Shown in pieces: positions 47,496 to 55,793 of a stretch of 64,000 bases of DNA; the first letter of the stretch is position 1, and every line of letters starts with the position of its first letter. The notes beneath the pieces were generated by a model. That model saw nothing but the letters and a program-made list of their open reading frames with translations, was not told the DNA's origin and did no database searches. The stretch spans positions 310,001 to 374,000 of the forward strand of contig CAVUCS010000004.1 of assembly GCA_963740065.1 (NCBI GenBank). The letters run 5' to 3'. The DNA comes from DASVDE01 sp963740065 (GTDB lineage: Bacteria > Actinomycetota > Thermoleophilia > Solirubrobacterales > 70-9). Position numbers and translations under genes: made by a program.

Positions 47496-48351
47496 CGTCG
47501 CCCCCAGACGATCCGCTCGATCCCGGCGAGGTCGGGTCGGGGCTGGATTGCGGCGAATCCGGCGTCGTCGCAGCAACTCAGCCACCGTGTCCGCCTGTCC
47601 CACCCCAACCTCCAGCCCCAGAGCACCTGCTGAGTTTGAGGTTTGTCCCGCATAGCGCCACAAACCTCCAACTCGGCGAGCGAGGGAGGTGAGGACGGCG
47701 CGGATCGCGTCGAGGCCGTCGGGGCCGGCGAGTAGCGCCTCGCGCGGTTCCCATTGCGTGACCTCCGGTTGCAGCGAGGGCCAGTCCGGCTCGGCTATGT
47801 AGGGGAGGTTGGCCAGGATCAGATCGAAGTGCTCTCTCTCAGGAACCGACCCTTCGACGAAGCGCACCCGCTCCAATGACCCCAGCCGCTCGGCGTTGGC
47901 GCGCGCCACCTTCAATGCATCTGTCGAAGTGTCCGTCGCAACCACCTCGCACTCCGGCAACTCGTCCACAACCGCCAGGGCGATCGCGCCGGACCCGGTC
48001 CCCACATCAAGCACCCTCCGCGGTTGCAGCTCCAACGCCAGCTCCACGAGCAGCTCCGTCTCCGGACGGGGAATCAGCACCCGCCGATCGACCCCCAGCT
48101 CAATGTGCCGAAACCCTTTCCGCCCAAGGATGTAGGCAACAGGCTCCCGCCGCAACCGCCGCCGCACCATCTCAGCAAATCGCCGCCCCGCATCCGCCGG
48201 CACACCAGCACCGGAATCGGCAACTAGCCGCGCCCGATCCCACCCCATCGCCTCAGCCAGCAACACCTCAGCATCAAGCCTGGGGTCCTTCAACCCCGGC
48301 CGCCCGCAATCCATCGACCGCGCCCTCAAGGGCATCTCGAACGCTGCTCAT
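47492..48351 (-). CDS. prmC: Release factor glutamine methyltransferase PrmC/HemK (two +1 frameshifts; palindromic insert P3)
   Basis: Methylates the GGQ glutamine of RF1 and RF2. The N-terminus MSSVRDALEGAVDGLRAAGV leads, after a shift near 48285, to DPRLDAEVLLAEAMGW. The SAM motif is RVLDVGTGSGAIALAVVDEL and the catalytic NPPY-type block reads NLPYIAEPDWPSL (NLPY). After a second shift near 47563 it ends GFAAIQPRPDLAGIERIVWG. Between SLARRVG and ALGLEVGVGQA there are about 14-17 extra residues (LWRYAGQTSNSAG) encoded by palindrome P3. prmC next to prfA is the standard arrangement. Confidence 0.88.
47632..47674. repeat. P3: 43-bp palindrome inside prmC coding sequence
   Basis: Arms GAGTTTGAGGTTTGT and ACAAACCTCCAACTC pair with a single mismatch around a CCCGCATAGCGCC centre. 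In frame it adds residues including RYAGQT to PrmC. P2 likewise encodes TYAGMP, from a shared TATGC(C/G)GG core. Confidence 0.88.
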
Positions 48352-48369
48352 ATCGGTGGCGGTCACTCA

Positions 48370-48480
48370 GAACCCATCCCGGTAGGGGTGGAGCGTCTTG
48401 TACTTTTTCGCGCAGCCAATCGCGGTCAGCTGCCGTCGCTTCTCGAAAAAGTTAAGCGGAACCCCTACCGGGATGGGTTC
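48370..48480. repeat. LIR6: long inverted repeat (111 bp) between prfA and prmC
   Basis: The outer arms are identical over GAACCCATCCCGGTAGGGGT. The left inner segment is GTCTTGTACTTTTTCG; the right (reverse complement) is CTTAACTTTTTCG. Its right end abuts the prfA stop codon (TGA at 48483-48481). The core is in the opposite orientation to LIR4 and LIR5. Confidence 0.93.
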
Positions 48481-49548
48481 TCATGCCGCAGACGCCGCCG
48501 CTTCGAGACGCTGGCGCTTCTCCTCCGCCGCCAGCGCGTCGGTGAACTCGCCCAGCTCGCCGCTCAACACACCGTCGAGGTTGTGAGAGGTGTGCTTAAT
48601 CCGGTGGTCGGTGACGCGACCCTGGGGGAAGTTGTAGGTGCGAACCTTCTCGCTGCGCTCACCCGTCCCCACCTGGGCCTTGCGCTCGGAGGCGATCTTC
48701 GCCTGCTGCTCGGCGATCTCGCGCTCCAACAGCCGCGCCCGCAGCACCCGCATCGCCCGATCCTTGTTTTGCAGTTGGGACTTCTCGTCCTGCATCGAGA
48801 CGACGATCCCGGTCGGTTTGTGGGTGATACGCACCGCCGAGTCGGTCGTGTTGACCGACTGTCCGCCCGGGCCGGAGGAGCGGTAGACGTCTATCTGTAA
48901 ATCGTTCTGGTCGATATCGACCTCAACATCCTCAGCCTCGGGCAGCACCGCGATCGTCGCGGTCGAAGTGTGGATGCGGCCCTGGGACTCGGTTTCGGGC
49001 ACGCGCTGCACCCGGTGCGTCCCGCCTTCGAACTTGAAGACCGAATAGGCGCCTTCGCCCTTGACGGCGAAGGTGACCTCCTTGAAACCCCCGACCTCGG
49101 CGGCCGATTGCGACAGGGCCTCGGTCGAGAAACCCAGCCCCTCCGCATATCTGGCCAGCATCTTGTAGAGGTCGCCCGCGAACAGCGCCGCCTCGTCCCC
49201 ACCGGTCCCGGCACGGACCTCGACGATCACGTTCTTGGCGTCGTTCGGGTCCCGCTCGACCATCGCCAGCCGGATTTCGTCCTCCAGCTCCTCCAGCCGC
49301 GCCGGCGCCTCATCCGCCATCTTGCGCAGTTCCGGGTCCTCGCCTTCCTCAAGCAGCTCCTTGGCCCCTTCCAAGTCGCCGCTCAGGGTCCGGTACTCGC
49401 GCGCCAGCTCATGCGCGGGCTGCAACTCCCGGTACTCGCGGCCGACAGCGGCATACCTCTCCCGATCCCCAATCACGGCGGGATCGGACATCTGGCCCTC
49501 CAGCCCGGCGAATCGCGCCTCGATCTGCTCGACGAGCTGCAGGATCAC
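48481..49548 (-). CDS. prfA: Peptide chain release factor 1
   Basis: RF1, 355 residues, terminating at UAG/UAA. The GGQ motif is in SSGPGGQSVNTTDSAVRITH, EVRAGTGGDEAALFAGDLYKM marks domain 2, and YNFPQGRVTDHRIKHTSHNL is the C-terminal signature. It has no internal frameshift. Its start overlaps the DUF1385 gene's stop by 4 bases. Order rpmE-DUF1385-prfA-prmC-sua5 reflects the conserved translation-termination/tRNA-modification neighbourhood. Confidence 0.97.
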   Translation of the reverse strand: MILQLVEQIEARFAGLEGQMSDPAVIGDRERYAAVGREYRELQPAHELAREYRTLSGDLEGAKELLEEGEDPELRKMADEAPARLEELEDEIRLAMVERDPNDAKNVIVEVRAGTGGDEAALFAGDLYKMLARYAEGLGFSTEALSQSAAEVGGFKEVTFAVKGEGAYSVFKFEGGTHRVQRVPETESQGRIHTSTATIAVLPEAEDVEVDIDQNDLQIDVYRSSGPGGQSVNTTDSAVRITHKPTGIVVSMQDEKSQLQNKDRAMRVLRARLLEREIAEQQAKIASERKAQVGTGERSEKVRTYNFPQGRVTDHRIKHTSHNLDGVLSGELGEFTDALAAEEKRQRLEAAASAA

Positions 49549-50552
49549 GCGACTATTTCGATCGGCGCCTCGGAAGCGTCGCCGGGCTTCTCCTCGGCGA
49601 GCACCGCCTCCAAGGCCGCGATCGCCACCGCCAGCTGCTCTTCATCGGGCTCGCGAGTGGTCAAGTTCTGCAGCATCAACCCCGGCCACATCACCGCTCG
49701 CACCCAAGCTTTGCGGCGGTTCTTCCCCGCCCACTTGATCACCTCATATGAAAGGCCCGCGATCAGCGGGATGCCGAGAATGCGAGAGGCGAGCAGCCAG
49801 TACCAGGCGGGCAGCCCGATAGGCGCGAAGACGAAGATCGCCAGCACCATCACGATCAGCAGGAAGCTGGTCCCGCAACGTGGGTGGAGGCGGGAATAGA
49901 GCTTGGCGCGTGCAGGGACCAGTTCGTCTTCAGCCTCGTAACAGGAGATCGTCTTGTGCTCGGCGCCGTGGTACTCGAAGACCCGGCGCAGGTCTCTCAA
50001 ACGACTGATAGCGACGATGTAGCCGATGAAGAGCGCGGTTCGCAACAGCCCCTCGACCAGCCAAAAGAGCAGTGGGGAGCCGAGCTGATCCTTGATCAGG
50101 CTGGTGGCGCCGACCGGAATGACGAAGAAGAGACCGATCGCCAGCAGCAGCGAGAAAGCGATCGTCAGGCCCCACATCCACCCGCCGATCTCCTCCGGCT
50201 CCCCCTCATCGTCGTCCTCGAGTTGCGCGTTGGCGGACATTGCCAGCGCGCGGAAGCCGATCTTCATCGACTCGCCCAGGGCGACGACGCCGCGGATCAC
50301 CGGAACTCGCCAGAGGCGATGGCGCTTAGCCCACGGGACGAGAGCCTCCGACTCCACCTCCACTTCCCCCTCGGGCGTGCGCACCGCGACCGCCCAGGTC
50401 GAGACACCGCGCATCATCACGCCCTCGAGGACGGCCTGACCCCCAACCGGCGCGTCGCGCTTGGCAACCAGCGCCCCGTCGGGCATGCGCAGCGGGTTGG
50501 CCCCATTGGTTGAGGCCACCTGTGTCGCGGGCGAGCCCCCCTCCGGGCTCAC
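49545..50552 (-). CDS. DUF1385 family membrane protein
   Basis: A 335-residue protein. The N-terminal VGGQAVLEGVMMRG block and the central RRVFEYHGAEHKTISCYE plus LHPRCGTSFLLIVMVLAIFV are the DUF1385 signatures; conserved His/Glu/Cys residues may bind metal. About four TM segments lie between 125 and 270. Function is unknown although the gene is conserved next to prfA in many Gram-positive bacteria. Confidence 0.9.
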   Translation of the reverse strand: MSPEGGSPATQVASTNGANPLRMPDGALVAKRDAPVGGQAVLEGVMMRGVSTWAVAVRTPEGEVEVESEALVPWAKRHRLWRVPVIRGVVALGESMKIGFRALAMSANAQLEDDDEGEPEEIGGWMWGLTIAFSLLLAIGLFFVIPVGATSLIKDQLGSPLLFWLVEGLLRTALFIGYIVAISRLRDLRRVFEYHGAEHKTISCYEAEDELVPARAKLYSRLHPRCGTSFLLIVMVLAIFVFAPIGLPAWYWLLASRILGIPLIAGLSYEVIKWAGKNRRKAWVRAVMWPGLMLQNLTTREPDEEQLAVAIAALEAVLAEEKPGDASEAPIEIVA

Positions 50553-50555
50553 GTC

Positions 50556-50771
50556 TTATTTCCCGGCCTTGGCGCGCTTCGCGGCGCGGCGCTGGAAGCG
50601 CTCGACCCGGCCACCGGTGTCGACGAGCTTCTGCTTGCCGGTGTAGAACGGGTGGCACTCCGAGCAAAGCTCCACGTGAAGATCCGCTCTGGTCGAGCGG
50701 GTGTAGAACTGATTCCCGCACGAGCAATGCACGTTGGCGAGGACGTATTCGGGGTGGATCTCAGCCTTCAT
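50556..50771 (-). CDS. rpmE: 50S ribosomal protein L31 (zinc-binding form)
   Basis: 71 residues. MKAEIHPEYVLANVHCSCGN and LCSECHPFYTGKQKLVDTGGRVERFQRR are typical; CxC and CxxC cysteines indicate the zinc-containing C+ form, which is replaced by a C- paralogue in zinc limitation in many bacteria. ATG 50771 is 8 bases from a TAGACT hexamer, with no ribosome site evident. Confidence 0.97.
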   Translation of the reverse strand: MKAEIHPEYVLANVHCSCGNQFYTRSTRADLHVELCSECHPFYTGKQKLVDTGGRVERFQRRAAKRAKAGK

Positions 50772-50779
50772 CGCCACTC

Positions 50780-50785
50780 AGTCTA
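50780..50785 (-). promoter_or_regulatory. Putative leaderless -10 hexamer upstream of rpmE (TAGACT on minus strand)
   Basis: TAGACT ends 8 bases before the rpmE ATG. The same hexamer precedes the mutase gene (59709-59714) and the aminopeptidase gene (61814-61819). Confidence 0.45.
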
Positions 50786-50840
50786 GATGACGCGTGGATT
50801 GAGCCCATTCAGGGGTTGGGAAGCGACCCGCCCCTGCCGA

Positions 50841-50846
50841 TAGCGT
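50841..50846 (+). promoter_or_regulatory. Putative leaderless -10 hexamer upstream of GGDEF gene (TAGCGT)
   Basis: TAGCGT ends 7 bases before the ATG at 50854, without a ribosome binding site. Confidence 0.4.
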
Positions 50847-50853
50847 CAACACA

Positions 50854-52194
50854 ATGACGACTGGCCTCCCACGCGACATCCTTTACGACGCGGTGGTGCT
50901 CGGGTCGGGCATCGTCTGCCTTATGCGCGCGTCGGCATTTCCGCGGGAGCGCCGCGCCTGGACCCTGATCGGCATCGCGATCGTCCTCTGGGGCGCGGCG
51001 GAGTTCTACTGGACCGCCTTCATCGACGGCAACGCCAGTGCGCCCTATCCCTCTCCCGCCGATGCTCTCTACCTCGCCTTCTACCCGTTCGTCGCCGCCG
51101 GCTTGGCAATGCTCGTGCGCGCCCGCGCCTACGAGATCAACTGGCGCCTGTGGATGGACGGAGCTATCGCGGCACTGGGCACCGCCTCCCTTGGGGCGGC
51201 CTTCGTCTTCGACTTCGTCGCCGGCGAGGCCAGCGGCACCTCGCTCCAGATCCTCACGACCCTTGCCTACCCACTGGGGGACATCACTCTCGTCGCCATG
51301 GTCGCCGGAGTGGTCGCGCTTACCGGGTGGCGGCCCGGGCGGACCTGGTCGCTGCTGCTCGCCGGGCTCGTCGCCATTGCCGTCGCCGACGTCATCTACA
51401 CGCTGCAGACGATCGACGGCGCAGTCGCGGCGGGCTGGATCGACCTGATCTACCTGATTGCGGCGGTCTGCCTCGCGACGGCGGTTTGGCAACCGGCCGA
51501 GGCCGCCCGCATCACCTCCCCGGATACGCAGAGCCAGGGGCGCCGCGAGTTGATCGTCCCCGCGCTTTTCGCCGGGGTGATGATCGGTCTCTTCGGGATG
51601 CAGTACTACAGCGCCACCAGCGGGCTTTCAACCGTTCTGTGGGCGGGCACGATGGTCGCCGTGATCATCCGCCTGGCGATGAGCGATCGGGAGAACAAAG
51701 TCCTGCTGGAACAGGTGCAAACCGACCCGCTGACCGGGCTGGCCAACCGCGGGCGGATGCAGGTTGACCTGGAGAGACGCTGCCAGGCCGTCACCGAGGC
51801 GCGCCCGGCGGCACTTCTGTTCCTCGACCTCAACGGCTTTAAGCACTACAACGACACCCTCGGGCACCCAGCCGGTGACGAGCTGCTGATCGCGCTCGGA
51901 CGGGCGCTGAGAGACGCGATCGGCGATGACGGGGCGGCCTACCGGGTTGGCGGCGATGAGTTCTGCGTGCTGTTGACCTGCGCGGAAGACCGCTTTGACG
52001 ACGTTACCCGTGAGGCCGCCAGAGCGCTCACCGCAAGCGGCAAGGGCTTTTCCGTCAGCGCCGCATGGGGCAGGGCGATGATCCCCCGCGAAGCTGCCAC
52101 TCCAACCGAAGCCCTGCAACTGGCGGACGTGCGGATGTACGCGCAGAAGGAATCCCGCCGGCTGGCACACGACGAGCCGCTCGTGCCGCAGTGA
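50854..52194 (+). CDS. Membrane-bound GGDEF-domain diguanylate cyclase
   Basis: 446 residues. The first about 275 residues contain eight or more hydrophobic segments forming a membrane sensor region. The GGDEF domain (about 285-435) begins with TDPLTGLANRGRMQVDLERR, has LLFLDLNGFKHYNDTLGHPAGDELL and the active-site AYRVGGDEFCVLL. No EAL domain and no clear RxxD inhibitory site are seen. It would make cyclic di-GMP; no effector or EAL/HD-GYP phosphodiesterase lies in the window. It is divergent from rpmE. Confidence 0.93.
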   Translation: MTTGLPRDILYDAVVLGSGIVCLMRASAFPRERRAWTLIGIAIVLWGAAEFYWTAFIDGNASAPYPSPADALYLAFYPFVAAGLAMLVRARAYEINWRLWMDGAIAALGTASLGAAFVFDFVAGEASGTSLQILTTLAYPLGDITLVAMVAGVVALTGWRPGRTWSLLLAGLVAIAVADVIYTLQTIDGAVAAGWIDLIYLIAAVCLATAVWQPAEAARITSPDTQSQGRRELIVPALFAGVMIGLFGMQYYSATSGLSTVLWAGTMVAVIIRLAMSDRENKVLLEQVQTDPLTGLANRGRMQVDLERRCQAVTEARPAALLFLDLNGFKHYNDTLGHPAGDELLIALGRALRDAIGDDGAAYRVGGDEFCVLLTCAEDRFDDVTREAARALTASGKGFSVSAAWGRAMIPREAATPTEALQLADVRMYAQKESRRLAHDEPLVPQ

Positions 52195-52197
52195 CCG

Positions 52198-52833
52198 CTA
52201 CCGGTCTTTACTGAGCGCCGCGATCAAAAAATCCAGCGTCCGGCCGACCTCGTGCCGCATCGCCTCCGGGTCGTCGGCCCTGCCGACCAACATCGCCGCC
52301 TCATCGAGGGCGCCCATCAGCACGTGGGCCAAGGGGCGCACCGGCTGGCGCTCGATCGCCCCGGCGTCGACAGCCGCCTGCAGGGTCGCCTCAATCAAGC
52401 CGAGGCCGTATTCGGCGGCGATCTCCCGCCACCGGTCCCAGCCAAGCACGGCGGGGCCGTCGAGCAAAACGATCCGCTGGGCCTCCGGCTCCGTGCAGGC
52501 TTGCAGAAACATCTCCGCGCCCGCCCGCATCGCATCGAGGGGGGAGTCGGCTCCCCCCGCGAGCGCGCCGAGCGCAATCCGCTCGGAAAGCTCCGCCTCG
52601 ATCTGCTCGTAGACCGCCTCGAAGAGAAGGCGCTTGCCGTCGAAGTGGTGGTAGAGCGCCCCCCGCGTTACCCCGGCGGCGCGGACGATCTCCTCGGTGC
52701 CGACATTGGCGTAGCCCCGCGAGGCGAAAAGCGGGCGCGCGGCGGAGATCAGAGCCGCCCGCGTCGACTGCGAGCGCTCAGCCTGGGTCCGGCGCCCGCC
52801 GGCCGCGGCATCGTTTCTTTCGTTGACATTCAT
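52198..52833 (-). CDS. TetR/AcrR family transcriptional regulator
   Basis: 211 residues. The N-terminal helix-turn-helix is TRAALISAARPLFASRGYANVGTEEIVRAAGVTRGALYHHFDGKRLLF (in parts), and the rest is an all-helical ligand domain. It is divergent from an alpha/beta hydrolase, and the intergenic CATAC-TGTCT-GTATG repeat covers its own start codon. It is therefore likely an autorepressor that also controls the hydrolase. Confidence 0.93.
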   Translation of the reverse strand: MNVNERNDAAAGGRRTQAERSQSTRAALISAARPLFASRGYANVGTEEIVRAAGVTRGALYHHFDGKRLLFEAVYEQIEAELSERIALGALAGGADSPLDAMRAGAEMFLQACTEPEAQRIVLLDGPAVLGWDRWREIAAEYGLGLIEATLQAAVDAGAIERQPVRPLAHVLMGALDEAAMLVGRADDPEAMRHEVGRTLDFLIAALSKDR

Positions 52834-52845
52834 ACTGTCTGTATG
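52831..52845. promoter_or_regulatory. Probable TetR operator (CATACTGTCTGTATG)
   Basis: A perfect inverted repeat CATAC-5-GTATG overlaps the tetR ATG (52833-52831) and lies 48 bases upstream of the hydrolase start. Location and symmetry fit a TetR-family operator. Confidence 0.7.
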
Positions 52846-52893
52846 TAACTTAGCGCGGACTTCCCGAGAAACTACGTCACCGAGGAGGACGCA

Positions 52894-53736
52894 ATGCCGC
52901 AGTCAGACCAGCGCCACGAAGTAAACCTGCCGGCGGGAACTATTCGCTACCGGGAGGCAGGAGAAGGCAAGCCCGTGGTCTTCGTCCACGGCTACCTGGT
53001 CGACGGTCGGCTCTGGGATGGGGTCGTGGACGAGCTCTCCGACCGCTGCCGCTGCATCGCTCCCGATTGGCCGATCGGCGCCCAGCGGATCGCGATGAAC
53101 CCCGATGCCGACCTGACGCCCTACGGGATCGCATCGATCGTCAGCAGCTTCCTCGATGCGCTCGACCTCAACGATGTGACCATCGTCGGCAACGACTCCG
53201 GCGGGGCGATGTCCCAGATCACGGTAACCCGCCACCCCGAGCGAATCGACCGCCTCGTCCTCACCAACTGCGATACCCACGAGAACTTCCCCCCCGGCGT
53301 GTTCAAGGCAATGCCCCCCGTGGCCAGACTGCCGGGCGGGATGGCGATGCTGGCGGCGCCGTTCCGAATTGGCGCCCTCGCCCGCGCGGCCTTCAAGCCC
53401 TTCGCCCAAACCCCGATCCCGGCGGATCTGATCTCCTCTTGGATGGAGCCCGGCCTGCACGACCCGGCCGTCAAGCACGACGTCAAGAAGGTCACCTCGG
53501 GGATGAACAAGCGCTACACGCTGGAGGCGGCTGAGAGGCTGCGGACCTCCGACCTGCCGGTGCTGCTCACCTGGGCGCCGAACGACCGCTTCTTCCCAAT
53601 CAAGTACGGGCGGCGGCTGGCCCAGGAAACCCCCAACGCGCGCCTGGTCGAGATCCCCGATTCGAAGACGTTCGTCCCACTCGATCAGCCGCGACGGCTC
53701 GCCGACGAGATCGCCGCATTCGTCAGCGCCTCATGA
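52894..53736 (+). CDS. Alpha/beta hydrolase
   Basis: 280 residues. The oxyanion-hole region is VVFVHGYLVDGRLWDGVVDEL. The nucleophile elbow is VTIVGNDSGGAMSQI, in which GNDSGG places Asp (haloalkane dehalogenase-like) or Ser as nucleophile. The catalytic acid may be in TWAPNDRFFPI. The expected C-terminal catalytic histidine is not obvious: the position near VEIPDSKTFVPLDQP lacks His. Substrate unknown; control by the divergent TetR is likely. A strong GAGGAGG precedes ATG 52894. Confidence 0.88.
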   Translation: MPQSDQRHEVNLPAGTIRYREAGEGKPVVFVHGYLVDGRLWDGVVDELSDRCRCIAPDWPIGAQRIAMNPDADLTPYGIASIVSSFLDALDLNDVTIVGNDSGGAMSQITVTRHPERIDRLVLTNCDTHENFPPGVFKAMPPVARLPGGMAMLAAPFRIGALARAAFKPFAQTPIPADLISSWMEPGLHDPAVKHDVKKVTSGMNKRYTLEAAERLRTSDLPVLLTWAPNDRFFPIKYGRRLAQETPNARLVEIPDSKTFVPLDQPRRLADEIAAFVSAS

Positions 53737-53742
53737 CATGCG

Positions 53743-53791
53743 CCGGTGAAACGTTTTCTCCCCGCTATCAGGGGTAAAAACGTTTCACCGG
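53743..53791. repeat. P4: 49-bp palindrome downstream of the hydrolase gene
   Basis: Arms CCGGTGAAACGTTTT and AAAACGTTTCACCGG flank a CTCCCCGCTATCAGGGGTA-type centre (inner CCCC/GGGG). It begins 7 bases after the hydrolase stop. It could act as a terminator, but no run of T follows directly, and it resembles P1-P3 and P5 in centre and size. Confidence 0.85.
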
Positions 53792-53883
53792 AGGGGGTGC
53801 GGGGGCCGTTTTTCGCTACTTGCGGGTTTTTCGTCCGATGGAGCGACGAGGCTTACTCAACGTCCCCTATTGACGGAGAAAGC

Positions 53884-54076
53884 CATGCCCGAGGAGATCT
53901 TCGACCAGGACCGGCCCAAGAGCAGGATGGCGCAACGTCTCGACGACGCGTTTGCCGGATGCGAGGAGTGGACGATCGCCCCACCGTCGGAGCGGCGCAG
54001 CGCGACCGTCCTGATCCCCGACTTCGTCGCTAAGTCTCCTGATACAGAGGACCGTCGCCACCCTCGGGCAGCGTAA
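53884..54076 (+). CDS. Possible small hypothetical protein
   Basis: A short frame of 63 residues from ATG 53884 (MPEEIFDQDRPKSRMAQRLD) ending near DRRHPRAA. Its composition is protein-like rather than low-complexity, but it has no recognised family, no clear ribosome site, and its last 47 bases overlap the end of the convergent ETF-QO gene. It may be a remnant. The rest of 53792-53870 holds nothing I recognise. Confidence 0.3.
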
Positions 54077-55727
54077 GGCGGCCGCCCTTGGCGGTGATCG
54101 CGCCGCACTGAACGCAGTTCGAGGCGGTCACGTGGACATCGATCTCGGCCGCGCCGTTCTCCATCTGGTCCTCGGGAATTTCGTAGACCTGGGCCGGACA
54201 CATCGAGACCCACGTCTGAGCGACCTCGCGCGGCACCTTGGTCTGAATGCGGACGTGATTGGGCGCGTCGTCGCGGGTCGCGTTACCGGATAGGAAGACC
54301 GAGTCGAGCTTGTTGAAGGTGAGCTCGTTGTCGGGCTTGACGTACATGTCGCCCGCCTTGCCCAACTCGACTTCTACCTCGGAGTCGTGCTCCTGCTTCC
54401 AATGGCCACCCGGGAAGGCGCCTCTGGTGATCGTCATCGCCGAGGCGATCGCGCCGCCGGCGAAGAACCCCTTGGAGAAGGGCTGGCGCATGTTGCGCGA
54501 CTGGTAAATGTCCTTCTCGATCAGCGAGTTGTGGACCTTCTCGTCGTAGGCCTCGAAGTTGACCGAGTCCTGCTTGAGCGCGTCGACGATCGCCTCCGCC
54601 GCGTACATCCCGGCGTGCATCGCGTAGTGGACACCCTTCAGGGTCGGCACATTGACCATGCTGGCGGCGTCGCCGGCGACCACCATGCCCGGGACCGCCA
54701 GGCGCTTGGGCATAGCGAAGTATCCGCCGGAGGGAATCGTCTTCGCGCCCCAGGCAACCCGCTTGCCCCCCTCGAGGATGTCCTTGATGAAGGGGTGGGT
54801 CTTCATCAGCTGCAGCGCGTCATGGCAGCTGAAGGTCGCGTCGGTGTAGTCGAGACCGACGACGAGGCCGATGCAGACCTTGTCCTCACCCATCGGGTAA
54901 ATGAAGCTGCCGCCGAACTCGTTGAACTTCGGCGACTTGCGCAGCGGCCATCCCATCGTGTGAATCACCCGGTCGAGCGGCTTCGGCACTTCCCAGACCT
55001 CTTTGACGCCAAGCTCCCAGCGCATCGGGTCAGCGCCGTGCATGTCGAAGTAGTCGTAAGCGGCGTATGAGAGGTGGCCGACGGTGCCCTCGGCGAGGAC
55101 CGTCGCCTTGGCGACGACGTCCGAACCGGGCTCGAAGTTGCCGAGCTCCTCGCCGTCCTTGCCGCGGCCGCGGTCGCCGGAGCGCACGCCCTTGACCACG
55201 CGGTCCTCCACCAGCAGCTTCGTCGCCGCGGTCTCGGAGAGGATGTAGACGCCCGCCTCCTCAGCTTTGTCGGCGAGGAAGCGACCCAATTTGGAGACCG
55301 AGGTGACGTAGTTGCCGTGGTTGCGGAAGTTCGGCGGCATCGGCTTCAGTGGCAGCGCCGCCTTCGAGGTCAACAAGTAGACCGCGTCCTTCTCCACCTC
55401 GCCGTAGACCGGCCACTCCGACTTGTCGAGGTCGGGGAACAACTCCTCCATCGCCGAGGGCTTCATGTTGGCCCCGGAGAGCAGGTGCGCGCCGGCGACT
55501 TTGCCCTTCTCGATCACCGCAACCGGAACCTCGCCGAGCTTCTCGGTCAGCTCCGGCTCGTCCTCCAGCAGTTGCATCAGTTTGTTCGCGCAGGCGAGGC
55601 CGGCGGGGCCGCCGCCGACAATCGCGACGCCTACTTCGATGCGGTCATCCTCGGCGTCCGTCGGTGGGCCGATCGCCTCGGCGGCATCGAAGGGCGGCGG
55701 GAACTCACTGGGTGCAACAGCCGGCAT
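54030..55727 (-). CDS. Electron transfer flavoprotein-quinone oxidoreductase (ETF-QO)
   Basis: A 565-residue flavo-iron-sulfur enzyme passing electrons from ETF to membrane quinone. FAD motif VGVAIVGGGPAGLACANKLMQ, EKGKVAGAHLLSGANMKPSA, the quinone-site helix region, and the second FAD block VVAGDAASMVNVPTLKG are canonical. The C-terminal [4Fe-4S] region has MCPAQVYEI and TASNCVQCGAIT; the first Cys of the cluster set is in MCPAQVY. Adjacent etfBA supplies its partner. It links beta-oxidation acyl-CoA dehydrogenases to the respiratory chain. Confidence 0.95.
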   Translation of the reverse strand: MPAVAPSEFPPPFDAAEAIGPPTDAEDDRIEVGVAIVGGGPAGLACANKLMQLLEDEPELTEKLGEVPVAVIEKGKVAGAHLLSGANMKPSAMEELFPDLDKSEWPVYGEVEKDAVYLLTSKAALPLKPMPPNFRNHGNYVTSVSKLGRFLADKAEEAGVYILSETAATKLLVEDRVVKGVRSGDRGRGKDGEELGNFEPGSDVVAKATVLAEGTVGHLSYAAYDYFDMHGADPMRWELGVKEVWEVPKPLDRVIHTMGWPLRKSPKFNEFGGSFIYPMGEDKVCIGLVVGLDYTDATFSCHDALQLMKTHPFIKDILEGGKRVAWGAKTIPSGGYFAMPKRLAVPGMVVAGDAASMVNVPTLKGVHYAMHAGMYAAEAIVDALKQDSVNFEAYDEKVHNSLIEKDIYQSRNMRQPFSKGFFAGGAIASAMTITRGAFPGGHWKQEHDSEVEVELGKAGDMYVKPDNELTFNKLDSVFLSGNATRDDAPNHVRIQTKVPREVAQTWVSMCPAQVYEIPEDQMENGAAEIDVHVTASNCVQCGAITAKGGRLTLPEGGDGPLYQET

Positions 55728-55793
55728 CGCTTACTCCAATCGTTCGTTAGGTGAAGGGAGACCGGGGGGCTCGCGAGGAGCCCCCCGGCTTCA

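Noticed and set aside
46859..48351. Apparent PrmC-Sua5 fusion protein
   Set aside because: The continuous frame arises from a +1 shift near 47563. In the corrected frame PrmC ends GIERIVWGRR with a TGA that overlaps a GTG start of Sua5, the usual two-gene layout.
53743..53830. P4 as a simple intrinsic terminator
   Set aside because: The stem is strong but no T-run follows it directly; the only T-run (CCGTTTTTCG) is about 16 bases further. It also resembles P1-P3 and P5, so it is listed as a repeat.
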